NCBI RefSeq assembly: GCF_002160915.1
Contig: NZ_NFLM01000001.1
Location: 124,001 to 188,000 of the forward strand
DNA: 64,000 bases
Origin: Faecalibacterium sp. An121
GTDB taxonomy: Bacteria; Bacillota; Clostridia; Oscillospirales; Ruminococcaceae
Reading direction: 5' to 3'
Of this stretch, positions 52,072-60,656 are shown one piece after another. Position 1 is the first letter of the stretch, and every line of letters starts with the position of its first letter. Position numbers and translations under genes: made by a program. The notes beneath the pieces are model-generated. The model was not told where the DNA came from, did no database searches, and saw only the letters and a list, made by a program, of their open reading frames with translations.

Positions 52072-53298
52072 ATGCTTCAAATACCCGAGCTGCTGGCCCC
52101 TGCGGGGGACCTGGAGCGGCTGCGCTATGCGGTCTGCTACGGCGCCGACGCCGTCTACTGCGCCCTGCCTGAGTTTGGGATGCGGGCCGCTCCCGCAAAC
52201 TTCACCCCCGAACAGCTGGCCGAAGGGGTGATTTATGCCCACGCAAGAGGGCGCAAGGTCTATCTGACCCTGAACACCCTGCCCACCAACGAGGAGGCGG
52301 ACCGTATGCCCGACGCCATCCGCCAGGCCGCCCAGGCCGGAGTGGACGCCTTTATTGTGGCGGACCTGGGGGTGCTGGACGCCTGCAAGACCTATGCCCC
52401 CGACATCGATGTGCATATGTCCACCCAGACCGGCATCACCAACTACGCGGCTGCCACAGCCTGCTGCAAGATGGGGGCCAAACGGGTGGTGCTGGCCCGG
52501 GAACTCAGCCTCACCGAGATCGCCGTCATCCGGGACAAAACTCCGCCTGAACTGGAGCTGGAAGCCTTTGTCCATGGGGCCATGTGCATGAGCGTGTCGG
52601 GCCGGTGCCTGCTGTCCAACTACCTGGCGGGCCGGGACGCCAACCGCGGCCAGTGCGCCCAGCCCTGCCGTTGGAAATACTACCTCACCGAGGAGACCCG
52701 TCCCGGCCAGCTGTATGAGATCGGGGAAGGGGAGGGCGGCAGCTACATCCTCAATGCCAACGACCTGTGCACCGCCCCGTTCCTCGACCTGCTGTGCAAG
52801 GCCGGCGTGGACAGTCTCAAGATCGAGGGCCGGGCCAAGACCTTTTACTATGTGGCCAGCGTCACGGCGGCCTACCGCAAAGCCCTGGACCAGTACCTGG
52901 CCGACCCCTATGCGGAGGATTTCGAGCTGCCGCAGGCGGTGCTGGAGGAGCTGACCCGCACCAGCCACCGGCCCTATTCCCCGGGGTTCTATTTCGGACC
53001 CGACAAGGCTTGCCAGAATACATCCACCGCGGCCTATATCCGCCAGTGGGAGTTTGTGGGCACGGTGGACAGCTGGGAAAACGGGGTGGCCAGCTGCCAG
53101 CAGCGGGGCAAGTGGTCCCTGGGGGACACCCTGGAGGCGCTGACCCCCGACGGCACCTCCATTCCCCTGCAGCCCGAATGGATCCAAAACGAGGCGGGGG
53201 AACCGGTCACATCCACGCCCCATGCCATGGAGCGCTACACCATCCCCACCCCTGCGCTGCCGCCCATGAGCCTGCTGCGCAAAAAAGTTGCGCTCTAA
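52072..53298 (+). CDS. U32 family peptidase / tRNA- or ubiquinone-type hydroxylase homologue
   Basis: A 408-residue member of the U32 family. It begins PELLAPAGDLERLRYAVCYGADAVYC and has the family signature EAFVHGAMCMSVSGRCLLSNYLAGRDANRGQC, with cysteines that in related proteins (RlhA, TrhP, UbiU/V) bind an iron-sulfur cluster. In bacteria such proteins include TrhP, which hydroxylates tRNA U34; peptidase activity is historical and uncertain. ATG 52072 (GGGAGG 7 bases before) is chosen over an in-frame ATG 15 bases upstream. mltG-U32 adjacency is common. Confidence 0.86.
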   Translation: MLQIPELLAPAGDLERLRYAVCYGADAVYCALPEFGMRAAPANFTPEQLAEGVIYAHARGRKVYLTLNTLPTNEEADRMPDAIRQAAQAGVDAFIVADLGVLDACKTYAPDIDVHMSTQTGITNYAAATACCKMGAKRVVLARELSLTEIAVIRDKTPPELELEAFVHGAMCMSVSGRCLLSNYLAGRDANRGQCAQPCRWKYYLTEETRPGQLYEIGEGEGGSYILNANDLCTAPFLDLLCKAGVDSLKIEGRAKTFYYVASVTAAYRKALDQYLADPYAEDFELPQAVLEELTRTSHRPYSPGFYFGPDKACQNTSTAAYIRQWEFVGTVDSWENGVASCQQRGKWSLGDTLEALTPDGTSIPLQPEWIQNEAGEPVTSTPHAMERYTIPTPALPPMSLLRKKVAL

Positions 53299-53348
53299 AA
53301 AACGGAGCCGCCCCGGGCGCTGGTCCAAGACCAGCAGCCCGGGGCGGC
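53297..53348 (-). terminator. Terminator of the galK-galT-cutC transcript
   Basis: GCCGCCCCGGGC with GCCCGGGGCGGC (12 bp) and, inside, CTGGTC with GACCAG (6 bp): a very strong 18-bp stem (53307-53348) followed on the minus strand by six T. It also separates the converging U32 gene. Confidence 0.9.
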
Positions 53349-53380
53349 CTGCTGTATAAGGAGAAAGAAAATAGCAAAGA

Positions 53381-54142
53381 TCAGACGCTGTCCAGCGCGG
53401 TGCGGGCAGCGCGGATGGCGCCGGCATCGGTCTGCCACAGAGTGAACTCGTCAAAGCCCGGCAGGCCCATGGGCACGCCCTCCCGGCGGAAGGACATCCG
53501 GCTGGGGACTGCCTTTTTGCCCGACAGGTGGCAGGCGGTGACGCCGGTCTGGCGCACCAGTTCGGGGATGTTGGCTGCACTGACCCCGGACCCTGCCAGG
53601 ATCTCGATCCGGCCGGCGGCCTGGGTTTGCATTTGAGCCAGCATGGCCCGGCCTGTGTAGGCGTCGGCGGCCTGTCCGCTGGACAGGATGGTGGCAAGGC
53701 CGAGGGCGCAGGCCTGCTCCAGGCAGGCGCCGGCGTCCCGGCAGACGTCAAAGGCGCGGTGCAAAGCCAGCGCCACAGGGCGGCCTCCGGCAGCCTTGCG
53801 GGCAGCCTGGCAGATCTGCTCCATGGCGGGCAGGTCCAGCTGGCCTTCGGGGGTCAGCACGCCGGTGACGATACCGTCGGCCCCTGCGCGCACCAGCTGG
53901 GCCGCCAGGGCGACCATCTGGGCCACTTCCCACCGGTCGTAGCAGAAATCGCCTGCCCGGGGGCGGAGCAGGGCCCGCACCGGCAGCCCGGTCTCGGCCT
54001 TGACCTGTTCCACCAGGGCCAGGCTGGGGGTGGTTCCCCCAATGGCCAGATCGGCGCAGAGCTCCAGCCGGTCGGCCCCGCCTTCGCGGGCGGCCAGGGC
54101 GCTGGCTGTGCTGTCCACACAGACTTCAAGGATACGGGTCAT
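53381..54142 (-). CDS. cutC: CutC family protein
   Basis: A 253-residue TIM-barrel protein of the copper homeostasis CutC family. EVCVDSTASALAAREGGADRLELCADLAIGGTTPS, RPRAGDFCYD, GIVTGVLTPEGQLD, LHRAFD and AGSGVSAANI are the family signatures. Direct copper binding is not well established and the true reaction is unknown. It overlaps no neighbour and lies 18 bases after galT, so it is the last gene of the gal transcript; a galactose link is not known for the family. Confidence 0.9.
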   Translation of the reverse strand: MTRILEVCVDSTASALAAREGGADRLELCADLAIGGTTPSLALVEQVKAETGLPVRALLRPRAGDFCYDRWEVAQMVALAAQLVRAGADGIVTGVLTPEGQLDLPAMEQICQAARKAAGGRPVALALHRAFDVCRDAGACLEQACALGLATILSSGQAADAYTGRAMLAQMQTQAAGRIEILAGSGVSAANIPELVRQTGVTACHLSGKKAVPSRMSFRREGVPMGLPGFDEFTLWQTDAGAIRAARTALDSV

Positions 54143-54160
54143 CCAAAAGTCCTCCTGTCC

Positions 54161-55660
54161 TTAACGAATGGTCTCGAGGAAGCGGACAAATCCGGCCTGG
54201 CCGGCCTCATCCCGCTTGTAAACGCCGGCATCCTCCAGCACCTGTGCAAAGACGTGCCCGATCTCCTCCTGCACGATGGCATGGACGTTGCTTTCATTGA
54301 GGTCGGGGTATTTGGCCAGCAGTTCACCGGCCCATTCGGCGTGCTTCTGGATCGCCTCGCCATACTGGTCCACAGGGGTGCGGGCCACCAGGGCAGTTTC
54401 CAGCTGGGCCATCTCGCCCTTCAGGCGGCTGGGCAGCACGGCCAGGCCCATCACTTCGATCAGGCCGATGTTTTCCTTTTTGATGTGGTGGAGCTTGGCG
54501 TGGGGGTGGAAGACGCCCAGCGGATGCTCGGGGGTGGTGATGTTATTGCGCAGCACCAGATCCAGCTGGAACTTGCCGTCCCGCATCCGGGCAATGGGGG
54601 TGATGGTGTTGTGGGGCTCGCCGTCGGTCTCGGCGTAGACAAAGCAGCTCTCGTCGGTATAGGCGCGCCAGGCCAGCAGGATCTTGTCGGCCAGGTCCAC
54701 CAGCTGGCTGTCATCCTCGCTGGTCAGCCGGATGCAGCTCATGGGCCAGCGGACGATGCCCGCCTCCACATCCGGATAGCCCGGGAAGGACCAGGGCTTC
54801 TCGATGGGGGCCTTGGCCATGGCGAACTCGTAGCAGCCGCCCTGGAAGTGGTCGTGGCTCAGGATGCTGCCGCCCACGATGGGCAGGTCGGCATTGCTGC
54901 CCACAAAGTAGTGGGGGAACTGGGCCACAAAGTCCAGCAGCTTGCGGAAGGTGGCCCGGTCGATCTTCATGGGGGTATGCTGGCTGTTGAACACGATGCA
55001 GTGCTCGTTGTAATAGACATAGGGGCTGTACTGCAGGTTCCAGTCGCTGTCGTTGATGGTCAGGGGGATGATGCGGTGGTTCTCGCGGGCGGGATGGTTC
55101 ATCCGGCCTGCGTAGCCCTCATTCTCCTGGCACAGCTGGCATTTGGGATAGGCGCTCTGGGGGGCGAGCTTGGCCGCCGCGATGGCCTTGGGGTCCTTTT
55201 CGGGCTTGGAGAGGTTGATGGTGATGTCGAGATCCCCGTAGGGGGTCCGGGTGACCCACTTCAGGTCCTTCTTGATGCGGTAGCGCCGGATGTAATCGGT
55301 ATCCTGGCTGAAGGAATAGAACCAGTCGGTGGCGGCCTTGGGGCCTTCTTCCTCGTACTTTTCCCAGAAGTTGGCCCGCACGATGCTGGGCCGGGGGGTC
55401 AGCACGCCCATGAGCCGGGTGTCGAACAGGTCACGGGCCACCGAGTTGTCTTCGCAGACACCCCGGGCGACCGCGTCGTCCACCAGGGTCTTGAGGATGG
55501 ATTCCAGGTCGATGTAATAGCAGTCGCCTTCCGGCTCCTCAAAGCTGTCCAGCTGCATGGTCATCAGGAGCTGGTTGCGGATGTAGATCGCATCATCGGG
55601 CTGGATCAGGCCGGTATCAAGGCCGTAGTTCACCAGCTGCTGAATGGCGTTGGAAATCAC
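54161..55660 (-). CDS. galT: UTP-hexose-1-phosphate uridylyltransferase, type 2
   Basis: A 499-residue enzyme that moves UMP between UDP-glucose and galactose-1-phosphate in the Leloir pathway. It is the type 2 (Firmicute) form, which is longer than the E. coli enzyme and lacks its HPHPQ-type layout; recognisable segments include RPSIVRANFWEKYEE, NHPARENHRIIPLTIN, IVGGSILSHDHFQGG and HPHAKLHHIKKENIGLIEVMG. Its start overlaps the galK stop by 4 bases. galE and an aldose epimerase are not in the window. Confidence 0.93.
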   Translation of the reverse strand: MISNAIQQLVNYGLDTGLIQPDDAIYIRNQLLMTMQLDSFEEPEGDCYYIDLESILKTLVDDAVARGVCEDNSVARDLFDTRLMGVLTPRPSIVRANFWEKYEEEGPKAATDWFYSFSQDTDYIRRYRIKKDLKWVTRTPYGDLDITINLSKPEKDPKAIAAAKLAPQSAYPKCQLCQENEGYAGRMNHPARENHRIIPLTINDSDWNLQYSPYVYYNEHCIVFNSQHTPMKIDRATFRKLLDFVAQFPHYFVGSNADLPIVGGSILSHDHFQGGCYEFAMAKAPIEKPWSFPGYPDVEAGIVRWPMSCIRLTSEDDSQLVDLADKILLAWRAYTDESCFVYAETDGEPHNTITPIARMRDGKFQLDLVLRNNITTPEHPLGVFHPHAKLHHIKKENIGLIEVMGLAVLPSRLKGEMAQLETALVARTPVDQYGEAIQKHAEWAGELLAKYPDLNESNVHAIVQEEIGHVFAQVLEDAGVYKRDEAGQAGFVRFLETIR

Positions 55661-56940
55661 AGGACGGCACCTCCTTCAGGACGGATCGAAAGGACATGGC
55701 AGCGGCCGGCGCCAATGATGGCCTCGATGCCGGCCTTGAAAGACTCCAGCTGCTCCAGGGGGACAAAGGCCTGCACGGTGCCGGCAAAACCGCCGCCGTG
55801 GACCCGGACCGCGCCCTGGCCGGCCAGCAGATGCTTGGCGGCGGCGATGGTGACGGCCACCTCCTGATGCTTGGTGTAGCCTGCGGGGATGACGTTCTGC
55901 AGGTACTCCCAGCTGCTGCGGCCCGACTCGTTGACCAGGGCCAGGAAGGTGTCGAAGTCGCCTGCCCGCAGGGCAGCCACCTGGCGGGCCACACGCTGGT
56001 TGTCCGCATAGATGTGGAAAGCCCGCAGGACAGCCCGGTCGCCGCAGGCCTTGCGGCAGGCGGGGATGTTGGCCAGGAAGGTCTCAAAGGGCACCTGGCG
56101 CAGCACTTCGCCGCCGCACACCTTGGCCACAGCCCGGCAGTCCGCAGGGATGGCGGCGTACTCGTCGGTCAGGTCGGCGTGGTCGGCACCCGAATCCAGG
56201 ATGCACAGGGCCAGGCCCGCCTTGGAGAAGTCCACCTCCACCGGCTCCACCACGGGGTTGGAGGAGTCTGCAAAGTCGATGGTGATGATGTTGCCCACGC
56301 TGGAGGCCATCTGGTCCATCAGGCCGCAGGGCTTGCCGAAATAGACGTTCTCGGCCCACTGACCGATCTGGGCAATGGCGATGGGGGAGAGCTTCTCCTC
56401 CATGAACAGCTCGTTGAGGATGGTGCCCACCAGCACTTCAAAGGCGGCGCTGGAGGAGACGCCGCTGCCCTTGGGCACATTGGAGGTGATATACACATCC
56501 AGGCCGGACAGCTGTGCGCCCCGCTGGACAAAGGCGGCGCAGGTGCCCCGCAGGATGGCGGCGCTGGTGTTCTCCTCCGATTTGCGGGGGGCCAGGTCGT
56601 CCAGGCTGATGGTGCACAGGGGATAGCCCTCGCTCTGCACCCGCAGCTGGCCGGCATCGTTGGGGCCTGCGGCGGCGATCATATCGATGTTGACGCTGCC
56701 CGCCAGGACACAGCCGTGCTGATGGTCGGTGTGGTTGCCGCCGATCTCGGTGCGGCCCGGCGCGCTGAACAGGGCGGCGCCGCTGTGGGGGCCGAACTTG
56801 GCCTCCAGGCCATCCAGGGCGGCGGCATAGCGTGCCGCATGGGCGGCGGCCTCCTGGGGGGTGCAGCAGTACAGAGAAGCCAGACGGCCGGCATAGACGC
56901 CCCCGGCCAGCTCCTGCTTCCAAATACGGACATCCTTCAT
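55657..56940 (-). CDS. galK: Galactokinase
   Basis: A 427-residue GHMP kinase that makes galactose-1-phosphate. SAPGRTEIGGNHTDHQHG is the sugar-binding signature, VPKGSGVSSSAAFEVLV the ATP-binding glycine loop, and RVHGGGFAGTVQAFV the third GHMP motif. It is slightly longer than E. coli GalK (382) at the N-terminus. The ATG at 56940 has GGAGGAAACGAGA before it. First gene of galK-galT-cutC. Confidence 0.95.
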   Translation of the reverse strand: MKDVRIWKQELAGGVYAGRLASLYCCTPQEAAAHAARYAAALDGLEAKFGPHSGAALFSAPGRTEIGGNHTDHQHGCVLAGSVNIDMIAAAGPNDAGQLRVQSEGYPLCTISLDDLAPRKSEENTSAAILRGTCAAFVQRGAQLSGLDVYITSNVPKGSGVSSSAAFEVLVGTILNELFMEEKLSPIAIAQIGQWAENVYFGKPCGLMDQMASSVGNIITIDFADSSNPVVEPVEVDFSKAGLALCILDSGADHADLTDEYAAIPADCRAVAKVCGGEVLRQVPFETFLANIPACRKACGDRAVLRAFHIYADNQRVARQVAALRAGDFDTFLALVNESGRSSWEYLQNVIPAGYTKHQEVAVTIAAAKHLLAGQGAVRVHGGGFAGTVQAFVPLEQLESFKAGIEAIIGAGRCHVLSIRPEGGAVL

Positions 56941-57064
56941 TCTCGTTTCCTCCTTACACATACACTGGCTGCGGCCCCGGTGTTTTGCGGCGGCTCCGGG
57001 GCGCAGGGCAGCCTTCTCACTTACAATAATAAAAGCTTTGGACCAAAAAGGACATATATTATTG

Positions 57065-57080
57065 TTGCATTTAGATGCAA
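57065..57080. promoter_or_regulatory. Operator-like palindrome upstream of galK
   Basis: TTGCATTTAGATGCAA: a palindrome with 6-bp arms, 125 bases before galK, overlapping a possible minus-strand promoter (TTGCAT, 16 bases, TATATG). The whole 56941-57199 gap is AT-rich near here. It is the right type of site for a LacI- or GalR-type regulator, but no binding is shown. Confidence 0.4.
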
Positions 57081-57199
57081 AGTTGCCGAAAAAGCGCCTT
57101 TGGGCGGCCCGGAAGGTTTTCACAAAAAATTCTGCACATAAAAATAGGTTTTGGAACCTTCGACGACTGTGGGGCCGGACGATGCCGCCGGCCGGTGTC

Positions 57200-57236
57200 A
57201 AAAAAGCCGCCCGGAACGTTTCGGTTCCAGGGCGGC
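57200..57236 (-). terminator. Terminator of the two double-glycine-leader genes
   Basis: GCCGCCC-GGAAC with GTTCC-A-GGGCGGC (12 bp, one bulged A), followed on the minus strand by six T. It is 16 bases after the stop of the shorter gene. Confidence 0.88.
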
Positions 57237-57252
57237 ATCCATGACAGATGTG

Positions 57253-57513
57253 TTATAGCTGTTTGAACAGATCCGAGATGCCGTCCACCAGTTCGGTGGT
57301 CAGCTCAAAGATCGAGCGCACCGCTGTGAACAGCAGGGCAGGAACGAAGGTAAACGAGATGGCGAGCACCGAGGAACCCCGATAAAAATCGGTCAGATGC
57401 AGGCTGTCGAGAAAATCGACAATCGCGTCGCTCAGCGGGCCGCCGCCCTGGATCCGACGCTGCTCATCCTCGCCGATCTCCCCGTAATGGGCAGGCATGT
57501 GAAGATTCTGCAT
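57253..57513 (-). CDS. Small exported-peptide candidate with double-glycine leader (86 residues)
   Basis: Residues 6-24 (MPAHYGEIGEDEQRRIQGG) look like a double-glycine leader, aligning without gaps with the leader of the neighbouring gene: MPAHY, then an acidic stretch, then a hydrophobic residue at -4 and -12 relative to GG. Cleavage after G24 or G25 would release about 61-62 residues (GPLSDAIVDFLDSL...), with one hydrophobic helix (SVLAISFTFVPALLFTAV) flanked by amphipathic helices, a bacteriocin-like layout. No cysteines. RBS AAAGGAG is 9-10 bases upstream. No transporter, immunity or modification gene is recognisable nearby. It could also be a membrane peptide with another role; I found no named family. 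Confidence 0.6.
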   Translation of the reverse strand: MQNLHMPAHYGEIGEDEQRRIQGGGPLSDAIVDFLDSLHLTDFYRGSSVLAISFTFVPALLFTAVRSIFELTTELVDGISDLFKQL

Positions 57514-57556
57514 GAATGTTAGCTCCTTTCGTCATAAGATTTCAAAAGCCAGGGGC

Positions 57557-57997
57557 TCAGGCGGCCACAGCCTCAGCCTGCTGCTGGGCAGCCAGCTGCT
57601 CCTGGGTGAGGGCATACGCCTCCTGGAAGACCTTGATCAGCGGGTCCACCAGGGCCATGTAGTAGTAGGACAGCATGCTTACGCCATAGAAGCCGCCCAT
57701 GACGCCCACGATGGCCAGCGCGCCCCACTGGGCGCCGTTCAGAGAGGAGAAGAAATCCTTCATGATCCGGACGCCGGATTTCAGAGTGGTGCCGACAAAG
57801 GCGTTGGCGAGCATACCCACTCCCGCCGAGAAGAAGGCGCCGCTGAGGACCATGAAACCATTCACCAGCACATTGACGCCGAACTGGATGACGTCCTGCT
57901 GGGTGATGCCGCCATCCAGATAGATCATTTCTTCCTGCGGGACAAGGGCGTAGTGGGCAGGCATGCAGACTGCGCCTGCGGAAACAGTGTATTCCAT
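57557..57997 (-). CDS. Membrane-peptide candidate with double-glycine leader (146 residues)
   Basis: Residues 1-30 end MPAHYALVPQEEMIYLDGG, a close match to double-glycine leaders (hydrophobic residues at -4, -7 and -12, EE at -8/-9, GG at -2/-1). The rest (116 residues) is strongly hydrophobic with about three helices and many Gly/Ala (FGVNVLVNGFMVLSGAFFSA, GALAIVGVMGGFYGVSML), ending in a Gln/Ala-rich tail. Its leader aligns with that of the next gene over 19 positions with no gap. It has a good promoter, and AAAGGAG 8 bases from the ATG. It is large for a class II bacteriocin and may be a membrane component or a different secreted protein. Function unknown. Confidence 0.6.
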   Translation of the reverse strand: MEYTVSAGAVCMPAHYALVPQEEMIYLDGGITQQDVIQFGVNVLVNGFMVLSGAFFSAGVGMLANAFVGTTLKSGVRIMKDFFSSLNGAQWGALAIVGVMGGFYGVSMLSYYYMALVDPLIKVFQEAYALTQEQLAAQQQAEAVAA

Positions 57998-58057
57998 ATG
58001 TAGGGCTCCTTTCAAGCTTGGCCCCCGCACAAAGCCGCGGGAACTGACTTTATATGA

Positions 58058-58086
58058 ATTATAGCATATTCGGCAAAAAACAACAA
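58058..58086 (-). promoter_or_regulatory. Promoter of the double-glycine-leader pair
   Basis: On the minus strand TTGTTG (58081-58086), 17 bases, TATAAT (58058-58063). Leader of about 55 bases with a short CCCGC/GCGGG hairpin. Confidence 0.75.
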
Positions 58087-58232
58087 GGCATCGCTGAGGC
58101 AGGTTTGGACCCGGATTGTGAGGATGATGTGAAATCGAAAGGGCCAAAAGAGCGTGCCTGTGTTGGAAAGGCGGATGTAAGGCCCCGCGGGGCAGGTGAA
58201 AAAATGTTCCTGTGCAATATTCCCGCACCGCA

Positions 58233-58278
58233 AAACAGGGAAGCCGCCCCGCGGCCACTGGGCTGCAGGACGGCTTCC
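58233..58278 (-). terminator. Probable terminator of malQ
   Basis: GGAAGCCG (58239-58246) pairs with CGGCTTCC (58271-58278) around an inner 6-bp stem (58251-58256 with 58261-58266); on the minus strand TTTT follows after a CTG. A separate 12-base palindrome GCCCCGCGGGGC lies at 58182-58193. The rest of 58087-58232 shows nothing else. Confidence 0.65.
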
Positions 58279-58324
58279 GCTGCGCAAAATAAGGAAAATA
58301 GAGAAAGAAAAATAGAGGGATGTT

Positions 58325-59800
58325 TTAATTCTGCCCGGGGGCGCGGCCGTACAGTTCGGTCAGGGCGGCGATCTGTCCGGCCAGAGCGGGGGTGAGCAGG
58401 CCGGGGGACAGCCGCCACTGCCAGTTGCCGCCCTGGGTGCTGGGGGTGTTGATCCGGGCCTCGGGGCCCAGATGCAGCCAGTCGGCCATGGGGATGACCG
58501 CCAGGCCGGATACGCTGGACAGGCAGGCGCAGATCATGGCGTCGGTCAGGTCCTGAGGCGCGCAGCGCAGGTAGCGGCAGGCGTAGGCCACATCCTGGGG
58601 GCTGGCGCTTTGCTGCCAGCCCTCGGTGGTGATGTTGTCGTGGGTGCCGGTATAGACCACACTGTTGGGTGTGTAGGTGTAGGGCAGGTAATTGCCCGGT
58701 TCCCGGCTGTCAAAGGCAAACTGCATGATCTTCATGCCGGGACAGCCGCTGGCAGCCAGCAGGGCCTTGACCTGGTCGGTGAGGTAGCCCAGGTCCTCGG
58801 CGATCACCGCGTCCCGGCCCACGGCCTGGTGCATGGCGTCCAGGAAGGCCTGGCCCGGACCCTGGACCCATTGGCCGCCCTGGGCGGTGGCGCTGCCCGC
58901 CGGGATGGAAAAGTAGCTCTCGAAGCCGCGGAAATGGTCGATGCGCACCACATCGTAGATGGAGGTGGCGTGGCGCATCCGCTGTTTCCACCAGGCAAAG
59001 TCCTCGGCGGCGTGGCGCGGCCAGTCGTAGAGGGGATTGCCCCACAGCTGGCCGTCTGCGGCAAAGGAGTCCGGGGGACAGCCCGCCACTCGGGTCAGAT
59101 GCATCCGGCCGTCGGTCTGGAACAGCTCGGGCCGGGTCCACAGGTCGCTGGAGTCGGGACTGACATAGATGGGGATATCCCCGATGAGGCGGATGCCCTT
59201 GCCATTGGCATAGGATTTGAGGGCCTGCCACTGCTTATAGAACAAATACTGGACCGCCCTATGGTAGCCGCAGGCGCCGGCCAGGCGCTCGCGGGCGTCG
59301 GCCATGGCCTGGGGCTGGCGGCAGCGCAGGGGATCGGGCCACTGGGACAGGCCCGCCTGGCCCTGCTCCTCCTTGATGGCCATGAACAGGGCGTAGTCCT
59401 CCAGCCACCCCTTCTGCTGGCGGCAGAAATCCCGGTAGGCGGGGGTGGGGCTGGCCAGCAGGCGGCCGGCAGCCAGCCGCAGCACGGCGGGCCGCTGGGT
59501 ATACAGAGCGCCATACTGGATGGGCTCTACCGGCAAAGCAGGGGGCAGCTCATCCGGTGTGAGAAGTCCGTCCTGCACCAGCAGGTCCAGGTCGATGAAG
59601 TAGGGGTTGCCTGCAAAGGCGGAAAAGCTCTGGTAGGGGCTGTCCCCATAGCCGGTAGGGCCAATGGGCAGGATCTGCCAGAAGGATTGGCGGGCGTCGG
59701 CCAGAAAGTCCACAAAGCGGTAGGCCTCCCGCCCCAGCGTGCCGATGCCCCAGGGGCCCGGCAGGCTGAATACAGGCATCAGGATGCCGCTTGCACGCAT
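58325..59800 (-). CDS. malQ: 4-alpha-glucanotransferase (amylomaltase)
   Basis: A 491-residue GH77 enzyme that transfers glucan chains between maltodextrins, releasing glucose and building longer chains. RASGILMPVFSLPGPWGIGTLG is the typical start, and the catalytic regions are VVRIDHFRGFESYF (nucleophile Asp), AEDLGYLTDQV (acid/base Glu) and YTGTHDNIT (transition-state Asp). Full length. ATG 59800 is 8 bases after GGAGGGG. It is the last gene of the ABC importer operon, so imported substrates are probably maltodextrins. Confidence 0.95.
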   Translation of the reverse strand: MRASGILMPVFSLPGPWGIGTLGREAYRFVDFLADARQSFWQILPIGPTGYGDSPYQSFSAFAGNPYFIDLDLLVQDGLLTPDELPPALPVEPIQYGALYTQRPAVLRLAAGRLLASPTPAYRDFCRQQKGWLEDYALFMAIKEEQGQAGLSQWPDPLRCRQPQAMADARERLAGACGYHRAVQYLFYKQWQALKSYANGKGIRLIGDIPIYVSPDSSDLWTRPELFQTDGRMHLTRVAGCPPDSFAADGQLWGNPLYDWPRHAAEDFAWWKQRMRHATSIYDVVRIDHFRGFESYFSIPAGSATAQGGQWVQGPGQAFLDAMHQAVGRDAVIAEDLGYLTDQVKALLAASGCPGMKIMQFAFDSREPGNYLPYTYTPNSVVYTGTHDNITTEGWQQSASPQDVAYACRYLRCAPQDLTDAMICACLSSVSGLAVIPMADWLHLGPEARINTPSTQGGNWQWRLSPGLLTPALAGQIAALTELYGRAPGQN

Positions 59801-59813
59801 GAGAACCCCTCCT

Positions 59814-60656
59814 TCAGCCCTTGACAGCGCCGGCGATGACGCCTTCGATGATGTATTTCTGACAGACTACATACAGGATGATGATGGGCACGATGGCAAT
59901 GATGATGCAGGCCATCATGGGGGCCAGCTCCACCCGGCCGTAGCCGCCGCGGAAATACTGGATGGCCATGGGGATGGTGCGGTACTTTTTGATGTCCAGC
60001 ACCAGGGTGGGCAGGAGGTAGTCGTTCCACACCCACATGGTCTCCAGGATGGCGGTGGAGATCATGGTGGGCTTGAGGATGGGGAACACGATGCGGAAGA
60101 ACAGCTGGATGGGGTTGCAGCCGTCGATCATGGCCGACTCCTCGATCTCAATGGGGACGCTCTTCATGAAGCCGGTGAACATGAACACCGCCAGGCCGGC
60201 GCCGAAGCCCAGATAGATGATGCAGATGTTCCAGGGGGTGTTCAGCTTGAGGGTGTCCGCCGTCTTGGAGAGGGTGAACATGACCATCTGGAAGGGGACC
60301 ACCATCGAAAAGACGATCAGAAGGTTCATGGCCTTGGAGAGGGCGTTGTGCACCCGGGTCAGATACCAGCCGCACATGGAGCAGCACAGCAGGATCAGGG
60401 CCACGCTGGTGACGGTGATCACCAGGCTGTAGGCGAAGCTGGACAGGAAATTCATCTTGACCACGCCGTAGATGTAGTTCTCCAGGCCGGCAAAGTTGGC
60501 GGCGGTGGGCAGCGCAAAGACGGTGGAGGTGGTGAAGCTGCCCTCCACCTTCAGGCTGTTGAGGAAGATCAGCACGATGGGGTAGACCCACAGAAGGCAG
60601 AGCACCGCCATGACCACGGTGAGGAAATTGTTGTAGATCCGACGGGACTTGGACAT
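59814..60656 (-). CDS. Carbohydrate ABC transporter permease (MalG type)
   Basis: A 280-residue membrane protein with six predicted helices. The EAA loop that contacts the ATPase is EESAMIDGCNPIQLFFRIVFPILKPTM. It is a CUT1-family MalG/LacG homologue. The start at 60656 follows GGAGG (10 bases) and overlaps the stop of the upstream permease by one base. No ATPase gene is in this window; CUT1 systems in Firmicutes often share a MsmX-type ATPase encoded elsewhere. Confidence 0.92.
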   Translation of the reverse strand: MSKSRRIYNNFLTVVMAVLCLLWVYPIVLIFLNSLKVEGSFTTSTVFALPTAANFAGLENYIYGVVKMNFLSSFAYSLVITVTSVALILLCCSMCGWYLTRVHNALSKAMNLLIVFSMVVPFQMVMFTLSKTADTLKLNTPWNICIIYLGFGAGLAVFMFTGFMKSVPIEIEESAMIDGCNPIQLFFRIVFPILKPTMISTAILETMWVWNDYLLPTLVLDIKKYRTIPMAIQYFRGGYGRVELAPMMACIIIAIVPIIILYVVCQKYIIEGVIAGAVKG

